DNA of 64,000 bases, from positions 248,001 to 312,000 of the forward strand of contig NZ_CAMXCM010000002.1 in assembly GCF_947179015.1 (NCBI RefSeq), in the 5' to 3' direction. A program made the translations under genes and the position numbers. The notes beneath the pieces are model-generated. The model saw nothing but the letters and a program-made list of their open reading frames with translations, was not told where the DNA came from and did no database searches. Position 1 is the first letter of the stretch. Each line of letters starts with the position of its first letter. Below are positions 36,894 through 45,356 of the stretch, in pieces. Source of the DNA: Commensalibacter communis (GTDB taxonomy: Bacteria; Pseudomonadota; Alphaproteobacteria; Acetobacterales; Acetobacteraceae).

Positions 36894-37631
36894 ATGATCA
36901 TCCAAACCGATGAAATTCTTGATTTAAATACGCCAACAGGCTTGATGCGTTGTCATATTTTTCGCCCTGTTGCCGGAGGAAAATATTCTATCGTTATTTT
37001 TTATTCCGAGATTTATCAGGTTACTCAGCCTATTCGTCGTTTGGCTGCCTATATTGCGGGGCAAGGATATATCGTGATTGTGCCAGAGGTATATCATGAA
37101 TACGAACCTTTGGGGACGGTATTGGAATACGATAAAGATGGTACGGATCGTGGCAATTGTTTGAAATTTGAAAAGCCTATTTCTGCCTATGATTCAGATG
37201 CGCATACAGTGATCGAATGGGCAAAAAAATACGAGCACGGAAATGGTAAGGTCGGCACGATGGGCGTTTGTCTTGGTGGGCATTTGGCATTACGCGCTGC
37301 ATTACATTCTGATGTTTGGGCAGCAGCGTGTTTCTATCCAACGAATGTCCACGATTCAACTTTGGGGCAAGGGCAGAATGATGATACGATCCATCGTTTA
37401 GCAGAGTTGAAAGGCGAGGCTATGTTTGTCTTTGGCAGACAAGATCCTCATGTGCCTTTTGCAGGTCGTATCCAAATTCAGCAAGCATTACAACAAGCAG
37501 GGGCTAACTATGAATGGCATGAATTTAATGCGCAACATGCTTTCTTGCGTGATGAAGGGCCACGATACGATGCGGCTTTATTTCAAACTTGTATAGAATT
37601 AGTTATTCGTTTATTTGGACGGAATTTATAG
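36894..37631 (+). CDS. Dienelactone hydrolase family protein
   Basis: A 245-residue alpha/beta hydrolase. The Cys nucleophile sits in GVCLGGH (Cys126), Asp in VFGRQDPHVP and His in NAQHAFLRDE, which is the Cys-Asp-His triad of dienelactone hydrolases. The substrate is not clear because no aromatic-degradation genes are near. It starts 34 bp after the META-domain gene on the same strand and may share its transcript. Confidence 0.85.
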   Translation: MIIQTDEILDLNTPTGLMRCHIFRPVAGGKYSIVIFYSEIYQVTQPIRRLAAYIAGQGYIVIVPEVYHEYEPLGTVLEYDKDGTDRGNCLKFEKPISAYDSDAHTVIEWAKKYEHGNGKVGTMGVCLGGHLALRAALHSDVWAAACFYPTNVHDSTLGQGQNDDTIHRLAELKGEAMFVFGRQDPHVPFAGRIQIQQALQQAGANYEWHEFNAQHAFLRDEGPRYDAALFQTCIELVIRLFGRNL

Positions 37632-37696
37632 TTTACTTACAATATGTTATGACATAAAAATGAAACATATTATCTCATCTATTAAGGAAAAACTAT

Positions 37697-38184
37697 ATGT
37701 TTCATTTAAAACGACGATTTGCACTAGCACCTCATCACAAGGAAAAAACAATACAAGATTTTAAGGTAGAAACAGTAAGATTACAGCAAAAATCATTAAT
37801 TAAAGACGATCCTATTGAAACGTTCAAAGCGTTTTCTTTGTGCTTTTATTGACTACAGTAGTTTGTTCAGCATTCTCTGAAATGCATTCTTCGTTATCTG
37901 TTATAATGCGTTTATTCTCTGTTGAATATTTTATTTTAAATTGTGTGCTTTAAACTTTTGTAACTTTTTTTAAATGCTTTATTTCGGGAAAATGGGTTTT
38001 AAAGCAACTAGATAAATTTCATATTTATATTCAAATGATAATTGTTGTTATCAGCTTTACGGTTATTGCAATATTGGCGATAGGTTTGATGGTTTTTTAT
38101 GGGTATTTGCTAAAGATTTTTATTGATGAAGCGATCAATTATCAATTGATTACGCTTTTTTTCACATTGATAACAAACCGTTGA
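37697..38184 (+). pseudogene. Decayed small membrane protein gene
   Basis: ATG 37697 has AAGGA eight bases upstream and opens a 51-codon frame (MFHLKRRFALAPHHKEKT...) that ends at TGA 37850. A frame shifted at about 37837 then encodes a hydrophobic segment (FVLLLTTVVCSAF). It meets one in-frame TAA after about 38 codons and continues in the same frame through a second hydrophobic segment (MIIVVISFTVIAILAIGLMV) to TGA 38182. The start signal and two membrane segments joined by one frameshift and one stop indicate a degraded gene for a two-helix membrane protein of about 160 residues. Family not recognised. Confidence 0.6.
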
Positions 38185-38237
38185 TATTTTGTGATTAGCA
38201 TTAGAACTCGCGATGAATTCTAATGCTCTTGTATTAC

Positions 38238-38492
38238 TTATTTAGTTTCTTCAGTATTTTCTTTGACATAAGCCTCGACAGGGCCACTCAATTTCATGGT
38301 CATTGGTGTGCCATCACGTTTTACAGTGTTACTAACAGTTACTCTAACCCACTGTTCGCTGATGCAATATTCCAAAATATTGTCTTTTTCAACGCCTTTG
38401 AAACGAATACCGACCCCACGGTTCAGCAGTTCTTCGTTATAAAAAGGGCTGTTTGGATCAGCAGACAGGCGATCTGGAAGCGTATCAGTCAT
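38238..38492 (-). CDS. DUF3297 family protein
   Basis: An 84-residue protein that matches the DUF3297 pattern: MTDTLPDRLSADPNSPF at the N-terminus, RGVGIRFKGVEKDNILEYC in the middle, and GTPMTMKLSGPVEAYV at the end. The function is unknown; the family is widespread in proteobacteria as a small single-domain protein. It faces the decayed membrane gene and lies about 240 bp from the candidate retron RNA on the other strand. Confidence 0.88.
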   Translation of the reverse strand: MTDTLPDRLSADPNSPFYNEELLNRGVGIRFKGVEKDNILEYCISEQWVRVTVSNTVKRDGTPMTMKLSGPVEAYVKENTEETK

Positions 38493-38734
38493 GTGAAGTT
38501 CCTTTGGTTGTAATTTTTAATAAAGTGCTTTTATCTATTACAAAAAAATATTGAAACATGACAAGGAAAATTGTCCGTACGTTGGTTATTTATAGATAAT
38601 AAAACAAAATAAAGTTGCCTGTGAGGACATTTTATAGTTGAATTTGGCAAATATATATTATATATATAATTTCAGAGCAGATGTTTCATCTGTCTACTTT
38701 GTTCTTTGAATTATTAAAATGAATAGATCTTTAA
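38493..38734. other. AT-rich region upstream of the retron-like cassette
   Basis: A 242-bp gap. It has a perfect 6-bp hairpin (CAGATG-TTT-CATCTG, about 38676-38690) and a long TATATATTATATATATAAT stretch. It must hold the promoters for the DUF3297 gene and the retron RNA, but no clear -35/-10 pair could be chosen. Confidence 0.4.
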
Positions 38735-38958
38735 AATTAAGCTTGATTTGTGCCTTTCGGGGCGCTGGTTCTGCCAGATTTTACTAGCCATATGATTAAT
38801 TTGATAGGTTGTTTGTAACAATTGTCTATTAGGTAACGTGCTTTGAAAACAGGACACGAGATATAAACAAGCTACAGTATTATGGCAAGGGTAAGAAAAA
38901 CTTTTTGAGATGTAAGGTGAGTAACTGGGCATCAACAGAATTTCTTTTCAGCTTAATT
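38735..38958 (+). ncRNA. Candidate retron msr-msd RNA
   Basis: A 224-bp segment bounded by a perfect 9-bp inverted repeat, AATTAAGCT (38735-38743) and AGCTTAATT (38950-38958), in the place of a1/a2. The a1 side contains AGC, whose G (38741) could be the branch point. Seven to eight bases later comes a hairpin GTGCC-TTTCGG-GGCGC (38750-38765) with UUU in its loop, then CTGG-TTCTG-CCAG, like the msr stem-loops retron RTs recognise. A further imperfect hairpin lies at 38803-38830. It precedes the HTH and RT genes. The fold was done by eye; exact ends and the msd stem are uncertain. Confidence 0.5.
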
Positions 38959-39032
38959 GCTATGCAAGGGGGCAATATTGCCTGGTTAGAAGGGAATATC
39001 ACTATTCCCCCCAAGTAAAAAGGAAGATTTAA

Positions 39033-39284
39033 ATGTCTTTTAATAAATTAAAGCAAGCGGTAAAGAAATTACAACGCGCGCTTGAGGAACATGGTGGTTC
39101 TCTTGATGCCCAAATAAGATTGGCTTTTGAAATTGAAATACAGGAATTGTTACTAGAGATTGATGAACAAAATGAAAGGAGGAAGCAAGAATTACAAGCA
39201 ATGTATTTGAAACTATTAGCGGGACTATTATCCGCTTTACCAGTTCTCAAACAGTTGTTGGATATGTTTTATCATCATTTTTAA
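39033..39284 (+). CDS. Small helical protein of the retron-like cassette, unknown function
   Basis: An 83-residue protein with no family I recognise. Residues 5-58 look like a charged amphipathic coiled coil (LKQAVKKLQRALEEHGG; EIEIQELLLEIDEQNERRKQ). Residues 57-80 are much more hydrophobic (YLKLLAGLLSALPVL) and could insert in or bind a membrane. ATG 39033 follows AAGGAAG at a good distance. It lies between the candidate msr-msd RNA and the XRE gene on the same strand, so it may be an accessory or effector protein of the retron; this is inference. Confidence 0.65.
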   Translation: MSFNKLKQAVKKLQRALEEHGGSLDAQIRLAFEIEIQELLLEIDEQNERRKQELQAMYLKLLAGLLSALPVLKQLLDMFYHHF

Positions 39285-39311
39285 GGTAGTTTCATGTTTC
39301 AATACTCAAGA

Positions 39312-39336
39312 GTGAGCTTGTTTAAAAGTTGCTCAC
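39312..39336. repeat. Inverted repeat before the XRE gene
   Basis: GTGAGC / GCTCAC arms with a 13-base spacer, followed by T-rich sequence. It lies between the 83-residue gene and the HTH gene. It could be an operator for the HTH protein or a weak terminator that separates the two. Confidence 0.4.
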
Positions 39337-39370
39337 CCTATTCTAATTTTTAATTTGATTGGATTTTATT

Positions 39371-39649
39371 ATGAATGTAGCTCATGCGATAAAAATATGT
39401 AGAGCTGCTAAAAAACTTTCTATTGAAGCACTTTCTAACGAATCAGGTCTTTCAAAGTCATATATCTCAAAGCTTGAAAATGGCAAGCGTAAGCCTTCTA
39501 TGGAAGCGATTGAAAAAATATCAGAAACATTAGGGATACCTGTAGTAGTCTTATTGATGTTAGCTGCTGAAAAAGGTGAGATTTCTACGTTAAGTCCCGA
39601 TCTTGTATCTGAATTACAAAAATCAGTATTGGATGTTTTAGGAAGTTAA
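39371..39649 (+). CDS. XRE-family helix-turn-helix protein
   Basis: A 92-residue protein with an N-terminal Cro/C1-type HTH: LSIEALSNESGLSKSYISKLENGKRKPS is the classic helix-turn-helix run, followed by AIEKISETLGIP. A short C-terminal helix follows. ATG 39371 is chosen; the frame is open to a TTG at 39359. Its stop is only four bases before the reverse transcriptase ATG, so the two are translated together. HTH proteins are known accessory genes of some retron types; it could also simply repress this cassette. Confidence 0.85.
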   Translation: MNVAHAIKICRAAKKLSIEALSNESGLSKSYISKLENGKRKPSMEAIEKISETLGIPVVVLLMLAAEKGEISTLSPDLVSELQKSVLDVLGS

Positions 39650-39653
39650 TTTG

Positions 39654-40595
39654 ATGCAATATCTGTCTTATACAAAAGAAAATAGAATTCAAAATATCTC
39701 TTCATTATGTTTGGCATTAAAGATTAAGCAAGACGATTTATTAGAAATTGCAAATAATGTGCAGAATTATTATAAGCCACCATATTTTATCGAAAAGAAA
39801 AATGGTGGGCAGCGCTGTATTATTGATACAGTTGATCCTTTGAAACCATTATTAAAGTCAATTAATAAAGTGTTTTTTAAGAATGTTTACTTTCCTGACT
39901 ATTTAACAGGCTCTATTTCAGGAAGGGATTATATTTCAAATGTTAAGATTCATCGTAATTCGAAAAATATTATCACAGAGGATATAACTTCGTTTTTTGA
40001 TAATATTACAGAAAGTCATGTATATGATATTTGGAGACGTTTCTTTAGATTTTCTGATTCAGTTGCACAAATATTAACCCAATTAACGACTAAAGATGGA
40101 AAGATACATCAAGGTGTTCCGACAAGTTCTTATCTTGCAAATCTCTCATTATGGCGACATGAGCAACATTTTGTTAACGATCTGAAAAAGAAGGGATTTG
40201 TTTATAGTCGATATGTTGATGATATGACGATATCATCCTCTAATGTGATTAGTAGAGAAGATAAAACATGGGTTATTTCACATTTGATTGGTATGTTGTC
40301 TGCTAATACGTTACGTATAAAACGGTCTAAACATGCGGTTTTAACAAGTAATAAGCCAATGAATATAATGGGGTTAAATATCAACGGTTCTAAACCAACG
40401 ACCCCTAAAAAAGATCGTGATATTATTAGGGCAACGTTGCATCGTTTTGATAAGCATCCAGCTTCTTTTTCAGTAGAAGATTTACGTAGTTTACAGGGAA
40501 AGATCATAAATATTCGGCGTATGCATGTATCAAAAGGTGAGAAGTTTCTTAAGCAATTCAAAGAAACGTTACATAAAAATCATATTACTATATAA
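39654..40595 (+). CDS. Retron-type reverse transcriptase
   Basis: A 313-residue enzyme of retron RT size. In order (counting from a TTG one codon upstream) it has KNGGQR near residue 50, NVKIH at 97-101 matching the retron NAxxH region, EDITSFFDNI with catalytic Asp111, HQGVPTSSYLANL (RT4) and the catalytic YVDD (188-191). The retron VTG motif, tied to msr recognition, reads IMGLNIN. These features favour a retron RT over group II intron, DGR or Abi enzymes; no maturase or endonuclease domain is present. It would copy the upstream RNA into msDNA. It follows the HTH gene by 4 bp. Confidence 0.88.
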   Translation: MQYLSYTKENRIQNISSLCLALKIKQDDLLEIANNVQNYYKPPYFIEKKNGGQRCIIDTVDPLKPLLKSINKVFFKNVYFPDYLTGSISGRDYISNVKIHRNSKNIITEDITSFFDNITESHVYDIWRRFFRFSDSVAQILTQLTTKDGKIHQGVPTSSYLANLSLWRHEQHFVNDLKKKGFVYSRYVDDMTISSSNVISREDKTWVISHLIGMLSANTLRIKRSKHAVLTSNKPMNIMGLNINGSKPTTPKKDRDIIRATLHRFDKHPASFSVEDLRSLQGKIINIRRMHVSKGEKFLKQFKETLHKNHITI

Positions 40596-40708
40596 GATTT
40601 AGCTTAATATAAATTTGTATATTTAAAATTGAAGTATATTTGCTTTGTAAATAAGCATTTTATTTAATAAAGTTATAAATAATTTTAGTTTAGGGAGAGA
40701 GCATACCA

Positions 40709-43700
40709 ATGGTTCATATCAGTCGATGGAAGAAATTATTATTCAGCACCATGTTGGTGCAAATTGGAACTGTTGGTTATGGGATGATTTCGATCCCTGC
40801 GTGGGCGGATGAAAATACTAAATCTGCACAAACACAAGAAAAAACACAAGAACAGGCATTGATGCGTTATCCAACCTTACACGGGGATAAGATTGCATTT
40901 GTTGCGCGTGGTGATGTGTGGGAAGTCGATAGAAAAGGTGGAACTGCACATCGTTTGACTGCGGATACGGGTGAAGATTTAATGCCACGATACTCGCCTG
41001 ATGGAAGATGGTTGGCTTTTACCGCCAGCTATCAAGGCAATCGTGATGTTTATGTCATGCCTGCCGCTGGTGGAGCGGTTAAACGGTTAACTTATCACTC
41101 TGATGTTGTCGCTTCGGCTCCTGAACGGTGGGGGCCTGATAATATGGTTGTCACATGGACGCCTGATTCAAAGGAAATTGTCTTTTTATCTCGTCGTAAT
41201 GCGTGGAACAGTTGGATGAGCTTGCCGTTTACGGTTTCTGTCGATGGTGGTTTACCTAAACAACTTCCCTTAGATCGCTCTGGATTTATCAGCTACGGCG
41301 CTTCGGACAAAGAAATTGCTTATACCCGTATTTACCGTGATTTCCGCACATGGAAACGGTATGATGGCGGGCTGGCTCAAGACGTTTATACGTATAATTT
41401 TGATACAAAAAAGCTCGATCAAATTACCCATTGGAAAGGCACAGATACCATTCCAATGTGGTATCAACATAAGATTTATTTTCTATCAGATCGTGATGCC
41501 AATCGTCGTTTAAATTTATGGGTATATGATAAAACGACGGGGAAAACCACACAGGTTACACATTTTACGGATTATGATATTGATTTCCCATCATTAGGTG
41601 ATAATGGCATTGTTTTCCAACAAGGTGGCAAACTCTACGTCTTGGATTTACCTTCGGAACAACTTCATACGGTTTCAGTTAAAGTTCCTGATGATGGCAC
41701 ACGTACGATGCCTCGTTTTGTAGAGGTCAGTGATTCTATTTGTAAAATTGATGCTGCACAACAACCTGATTATTCGATTTCTCCGAATGGTAAACGTGCT
41801 GCCTTTGCTGCCAGAGGAAATATCTTTACCGTGCCAGTCGAACACGGTGCGATACGGAACTTAATTTATGCGAGTGATGTGGATGCAGATCATCCAGTTT
41901 GGTCTCCTGATGGGCAATGGATAGCCTATACAACGGATAAAAATGGTGAGCAAAATATTGCAATTCGTCCATCAATTGGTGGTGAAGAAAAAATCTTAAC
42001 GGATTTCAAATCAGGATATTATTATGCACCGCGTTTTTCTCCAGATGGTAAAAAACTAGCTTTTTCTGATGGAAATCATAATTTATGGCTGGTCGATGTT
42101 TCTGGTAAGAATCTAAAGCAAATTGCTGTGGATCGGAATGCAGAAATTCATGATTTTAATTTCTCGCCTGATAGCAAATGGATTGCATATAGCCTAACAC
42201 AAGCCAACCAACAACGTACCTTATGGGCGTATAATATTGCTCAGAATATGCCTTCTCGGCTGACTACAGGTCAAAATAGTGATTATTTACCTGTATTTTC
42301 TCCTGATGGTAAATATTTATATTTTGTTTCTAACCGATATGAAAATACAGTGTTTGCTGATAATGAAATGAATGCACTAACGGTTAAAAGTGCAGGAATC
42401 TATGTCGCGACTTTGGCTTCGGATATCCCATCACCTTTTGCTGTGCGTTCCGATGAAGGCCAAACTGAAACCAAAGACGACAAAGAAGCGAAAAAAGCAT
42501 CTGTGCCAGAAGTAAAATTTGATACGCAAGGATTTGGTGAACGGATTGTTCCCGTGCCGATGACTGGTGGTGAAATTACAGATATGCAAGCTGCTGGGGA
42601 TAAGATTTATTATTTACTATCTCCACCACAAACGATTTCTGGAGAATTTTCTGGTGAAAAGCCTGAATTGCATGTTTATGATCTCAAAGAACGTAAAGAT
42701 TCATTGATTGAAAAAGGGATTGATAATTACAGCCTGTCTTATGATGGTAAAAAGGTTCTCTACAATCAAAAAGACTCTTGGATTATTGCGGATGCCAAAG
42801 AAAAACATAGCGATGATAAAACATTAGACGTTTCTTCGATGCGTGCTCGGATAGAGCCACCCAAAGAATGGCAAGAAATGTTTGATAATGCTTGGCGTTT
42901 ACAAAGAGATTTATTTGTTAATCCAAAGATGAATGGTCAAGATTGGCAAGCCATTCACGATAAATATGTGGCTTTGATGTCTTTGGCGGGTTCCAGAGCT
43001 GACGTAAATTATATTATCGGACAAATGGTGGGTGAAATCGGGAACTCTCATACTTATGTAGGGGGTGGGGATCAACAAGACCCCGTTAAAGCAGTTCCAA
43101 CTGCTTTATTAGGTGTTGATTTTGCCTATGATGCACAAAAGGAACGCTATTCATTGGCAAAAATTTACCAAGGGGATAATAGTCGTCAACAATATCGCAG
43201 TCCTTTGACAGAACCAGGGCTAAACATTAACGAGGGGGATTACTTATTGTCTGTGAATGGGCAAGAGGTCAAAGGAAATGTGAATCCTTATCAGTTCTTT
43301 GTTGGGGTTTCTAATCCTGTGCAATTGTCTTTTGAAGATAAAGATTCAGGTAAAATCAAAAATGTTGAAGTGAATACCCTTAAAAACGAGCTTTCTTTGA
43401 AAGAAAGAGCATGGGTAGAGCATAATCGTAAACTCGTTGATCGTTTATCAGATGGCAGAATTGCTTATATTTATCTGTCTGATATGGAAGAGTTGGGAAT
43501 GCAGCAATTTATTCGCCAATTTTACTCTCAACTTGACAAAGAAGCCGTGATTATTGATGACCGCTGGAATGGCGGTGGGTTCATTGATCAAATTCTGTTG
43601 GAAAGATTACGACGCATCTTGGTTGGTATGACAACCAATCGTGAAAAGATGCAAGCAACCCTGCCTCAACAATTAATTAATGGACCCAAAGTAACTTTGG

Positions 43701-44107
43701 TTAATCAATATTCTGCTTCTGATGGCGATATTTTTCCATATTATTTCCGTAAATATGGATTGGGTAAAGTCATTGGTAAACGCACATGGGGCGGTGTTCG
43801 TGGTATTCGCGGATATTGGCCTTTACGTGATGGGGGATATATTACCATTCCAGAGGAAAGCCTGTATGGATTGAACTCTGAATGGATTATTGAAAATTAT
43901 GGTGTTGAACCTGATATCGAAGTCGAAAACACACCAAGTGAATTACAAGATGGTCATGATAAACAACTGGAAACAGCAGTGAACTATTTAATGAAAGAAT
44001 TAAAAGATCACCCTACGAATTTGCCATCTTCTCCAAGTTGGAAGACTGCTTATCCTCCTCAAGGAGAGCCATTTGCTAAAGATCAACCTAATAAAGAAAC
44101 TAAATAA
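40709..44107 (+). CDS. Tricorn-like S41 family peptidase
   Basis: A 1132-residue exported protein with a signal peptide (to about residue 33, ending PAWA). The first half is a WD40/TolB-like beta-propeller array (RYSPDGRWLAFTAS, VWSPDGQWIAYTTD, RFSPDGKKLAFSDG, VFSPDGKYLYFVSN). Then come a tricorn C1-like helical domain, a PDZ domain (about 800-880) and the S41 catalytic core with NQYSASDGDIFPYYF, where the Ser near residue 1000 is the nucleophile. It likely degrades peptides in the periplasm. It stands alone with its own terminator. Confidence 0.9.
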   Translation: MVHISRWKKLLFSTMLVQIGTVGYGMISIPAWADENTKSAQTQEKTQEQALMRYPTLHGDKIAFVARGDVWEVDRKGGTAHRLTADTGEDLMPRYSPDGRWLAFTASYQGNRDVYVMPAAGGAVKRLTYHSDVVASAPERWGPDNMVVTWTPDSKEIVFLSRRNAWNSWMSLPFTVSVDGGLPKQLPLDRSGFISYGASDKEIAYTRIYRDFRTWKRYDGGLAQDVYTYNFDTKKLDQITHWKGTDTIPMWYQHKIYFLSDRDANRRLNLWVYDKTTGKTTQVTHFTDYDIDFPSLGDNGIVFQQGGKLYVLDLPSEQLHTVSVKVPDDGTRTMPRFVEVSDSICKIDAAQQPDYSISPNGKRAAFAARGNIFTVPVEHGAIRNLIYASDVDADHPVWSPDGQWIAYTTDKNGEQNIAIRPSIGGEEKILTDFKSGYYYAPRFSPDGKKLAFSDGNHNLWLVDVSGKNLKQIAVDRNAEIHDFNFSPDSKWIAYSLTQANQQRTLWAYNIAQNMPSRLTTGQNSDYLPVFSPDGKYLYFVSNRYENTVFADNEMNALTVKSAGIYVATLASDIPSPFAVRSDEGQTETKDDKEAKKASVPEVKFDTQGFGERIVPVPMTGGEITDMQAAGDKIYYLLSPPQTISGEFSGEKPELHVYDLKERKDSLIEKGIDNYSLSYDGKKVLYNQKDSWIIADAKEKHSDDKTLDVSSMRARIEPPKEWQEMFDNAWRLQRDLFVNPKMNGQDWQAIHDKYVALMSLAGSRADVNYIIGQMVGEIGNSHTYVGGGDQQDPVKAVPTALLGVDFAYDAQKERYSLAKIYQGDNSRQQYRSPLTEPGLNINEGDYLLSVNGQEVKGNVNPYQFFVGVSNPVQLSFEDKDSGKIKNVEVNTLKNELSLKERAWVEHNRKLVDRLSDGRIAYIYLSDMEELGMQQFIRQFYSQLDKEAVIIDDRWNGGGFIDQILLERLRRILVGMTTNREKMQATLPQQLINGPKVTLVNQYSASDGDIFPYYFRKYGLGKVIGKRTWGGVRGIRGYWPLRDGGYITIPEESLYGLNSEWIIENYGVEPDIEVENTPSELQDGHDKQLETAVNYLMKELKDHPTNLPSSPSWKTAYPPQGEPFAKDQPNKETK

Positions 44108-44123
44108 TAAATAATTTTATAGT

Positions 44124-44156
44124 AAAAGGGCATATTTGATAGAATATGCCTTTTTT
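44124..44156 (+). terminator. Intrinsic terminator after the tricorn-like gene
   Basis: GGCATATT / AATATGCC stem with loop TGATAG, flanked by AAAAG and six T, about 20 bp after the stop codon. Confidence 0.85.
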
Positions 44157-44231
44157 ATATTTTAATAGTGACCTGATTAAACAAAATAATATATTTGTAA
44201 TGTAAGAAATATTATTCTTGGAGATATACCA

Positions 44232-44759
44232 TTGATAAACCGTTTCTTTTGCTGGAGCATCCAAGCGATACAAAGATCTTTTGATTATAAAGGTCGTGCT
44301 TGCAGAAGAGAGGTTTGGAGTTCCTTTTTTCTTTTTCTTGGAATTGGTGTAATCGTATCTTTATTAGCATCATGGATGAGTGATGGTGCATATCTTTTGT
44401 TACTATTGATGATGTTTGGGATCTTTATTGTTCCTGTTATTTCATCATGGGTGCGCAGGTTTCACGATATTAACCTCAGTGGAAAATGGTTTTTTCTTTT
44501 ATTGAGTATGATCCTTTCTTGTTTTGGATATTTGATTAATTATTTTATCTTGGCATTACCTAGGACTTTACAAGACTGGGAAGCGTTAGAAAATGTGGAA
44601 CGAGCAGAGGACCCATTATGGGTTGCTCTGAGTATATTATGCTTATTTTGTGTGTTGTTGATCGTCTTTTTGACGTTGATGTTAGTCCGTGGTTCGGAAA
44701 AAAATAAATACGGCTTACTTCATGATTATATAGATCATGATAATTGGTTACTTCGTTAA
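44232..44759 (+). CDS. DUF805 family membrane protein
   Basis: A 175-residue protein with four hydrophobic segments. The DUF805 start pattern is clear (SFDYKGRACRREVWSSFF), as is the conserved SSWVRRFHDINLSGKWF after the second helix. The function is unknown. The likely start is TTG 44232, with TTGGAG eight bases upstream; there is no ATG before the domain. The C-terminus has the common RGSEKNKYG ending. Confidence 0.85.
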   Translation: MINRFFCWSIQAIQRSFDYKGRACRREVWSSFFLFLGIGVIVSLLASWMSDGAYLLLLLMMFGIFIVPVISSWVRRFHDINLSGKWFFLLLSMILSCFGYLINYFILALPRTLQDWEALENVERAEDPLWVALSILCLFCVLLIVFLTLMLVRGSEKNKYGLLHDYIDHDNWLLR

Positions 44760-44837
44760 GTAAATAGATACTGAAGGATATGTAGCTTATTGATCAAATC
44801 TTGTTAGGAATATTAAGAAGTATCTTAGTTGCTATTG

Positions 44838-45326
44838 CTAAAAGTATTTTTTCATTTGAAAGTTTGTTAATAGTTGCCCACGACAATATACATGCTGATG
44901 GGTAACAACTGTAAATTGATGTTTTTCAAAAAAAGGTTTAGCAGTAATGCTGGCATCGGTACTGAGCATTTTTATATGATGTATCATTTCTTGATCTTCT
45001 AATTTTTTTAAAAGTTGAGCTGCTACACCGATACGTTGATAGGTTGGATGAACATAGAGCATCTCAATATGATGAGTTGCTTGGAGGCTGATAAAGCCAA
45101 TAATGAAATTTTCTTTTGTTATAGCAACCCATGTGGTCAGTTCTTTAAATTTATTATGCCATTGTTCAGGGTTGATTTGCGACCATGCTTTAATTTGTTC
45201 TGGACTATAGTCTTTATTGGCAGTTTCATGGATGGATTTAACAAACAAATCTATAAGCAAACCTGAATTGTCAGCTTCCAAAGGACGTATTGTAAATTTT
45301 GTATTATGAATCACTGGCATGCTCAA
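44838..45326 (-). CDS. GNAT family N-acetyltransferase
   Basis: A 162-residue acetyl-CoA-dependent transferase. The acetyl-CoA loop is in EMLYVHPTYQRIGVAAQLLKKLE (Q/RxxGxA), and the ending DASITAKPFFEKHQF is like YafP-type members. The substrate is unknown. It lies between two unrelated genes, on the minus strand, 31 bp before the cysteine-repeat gene's 3' end. Confidence 0.85.
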   Translation of the reverse strand: MSMPVIHNTKFTIRPLEADNSGLLIDLFVKSIHETANKDYSPEQIKAWSQINPEQWHNKFKELTTWVAITKENFIIGFISLQATHHIEMLYVHPTYQRIGVAAQLLKKLEDQEMIHHIKMLSTDASITAKPFFEKHQFTVVTHQHVYCRGQLLTNFQMKKYF

Positions 45327-45356
45327 TATTTTATAGAGTGTGTGAATTAATACAGC

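Noticed and set aside
38714-38935. A 73-codon minus-strand frame within the candidate retron RNA
   Set aside because: No ribosome site or recognisable domain, and the inverted-repeat borders and hairpins suggest a non-coding RNA on the plus strand.
38971-39009. Palindrome GGCAATATTGCC and hairpin GGGAATA-TCAC-TATTCCC just before the 83-residue gene
   Set aside because: Real inverted repeats, but without a T run. They may be leader structure of the cassette; I could not assign a role separate from the RNA element.
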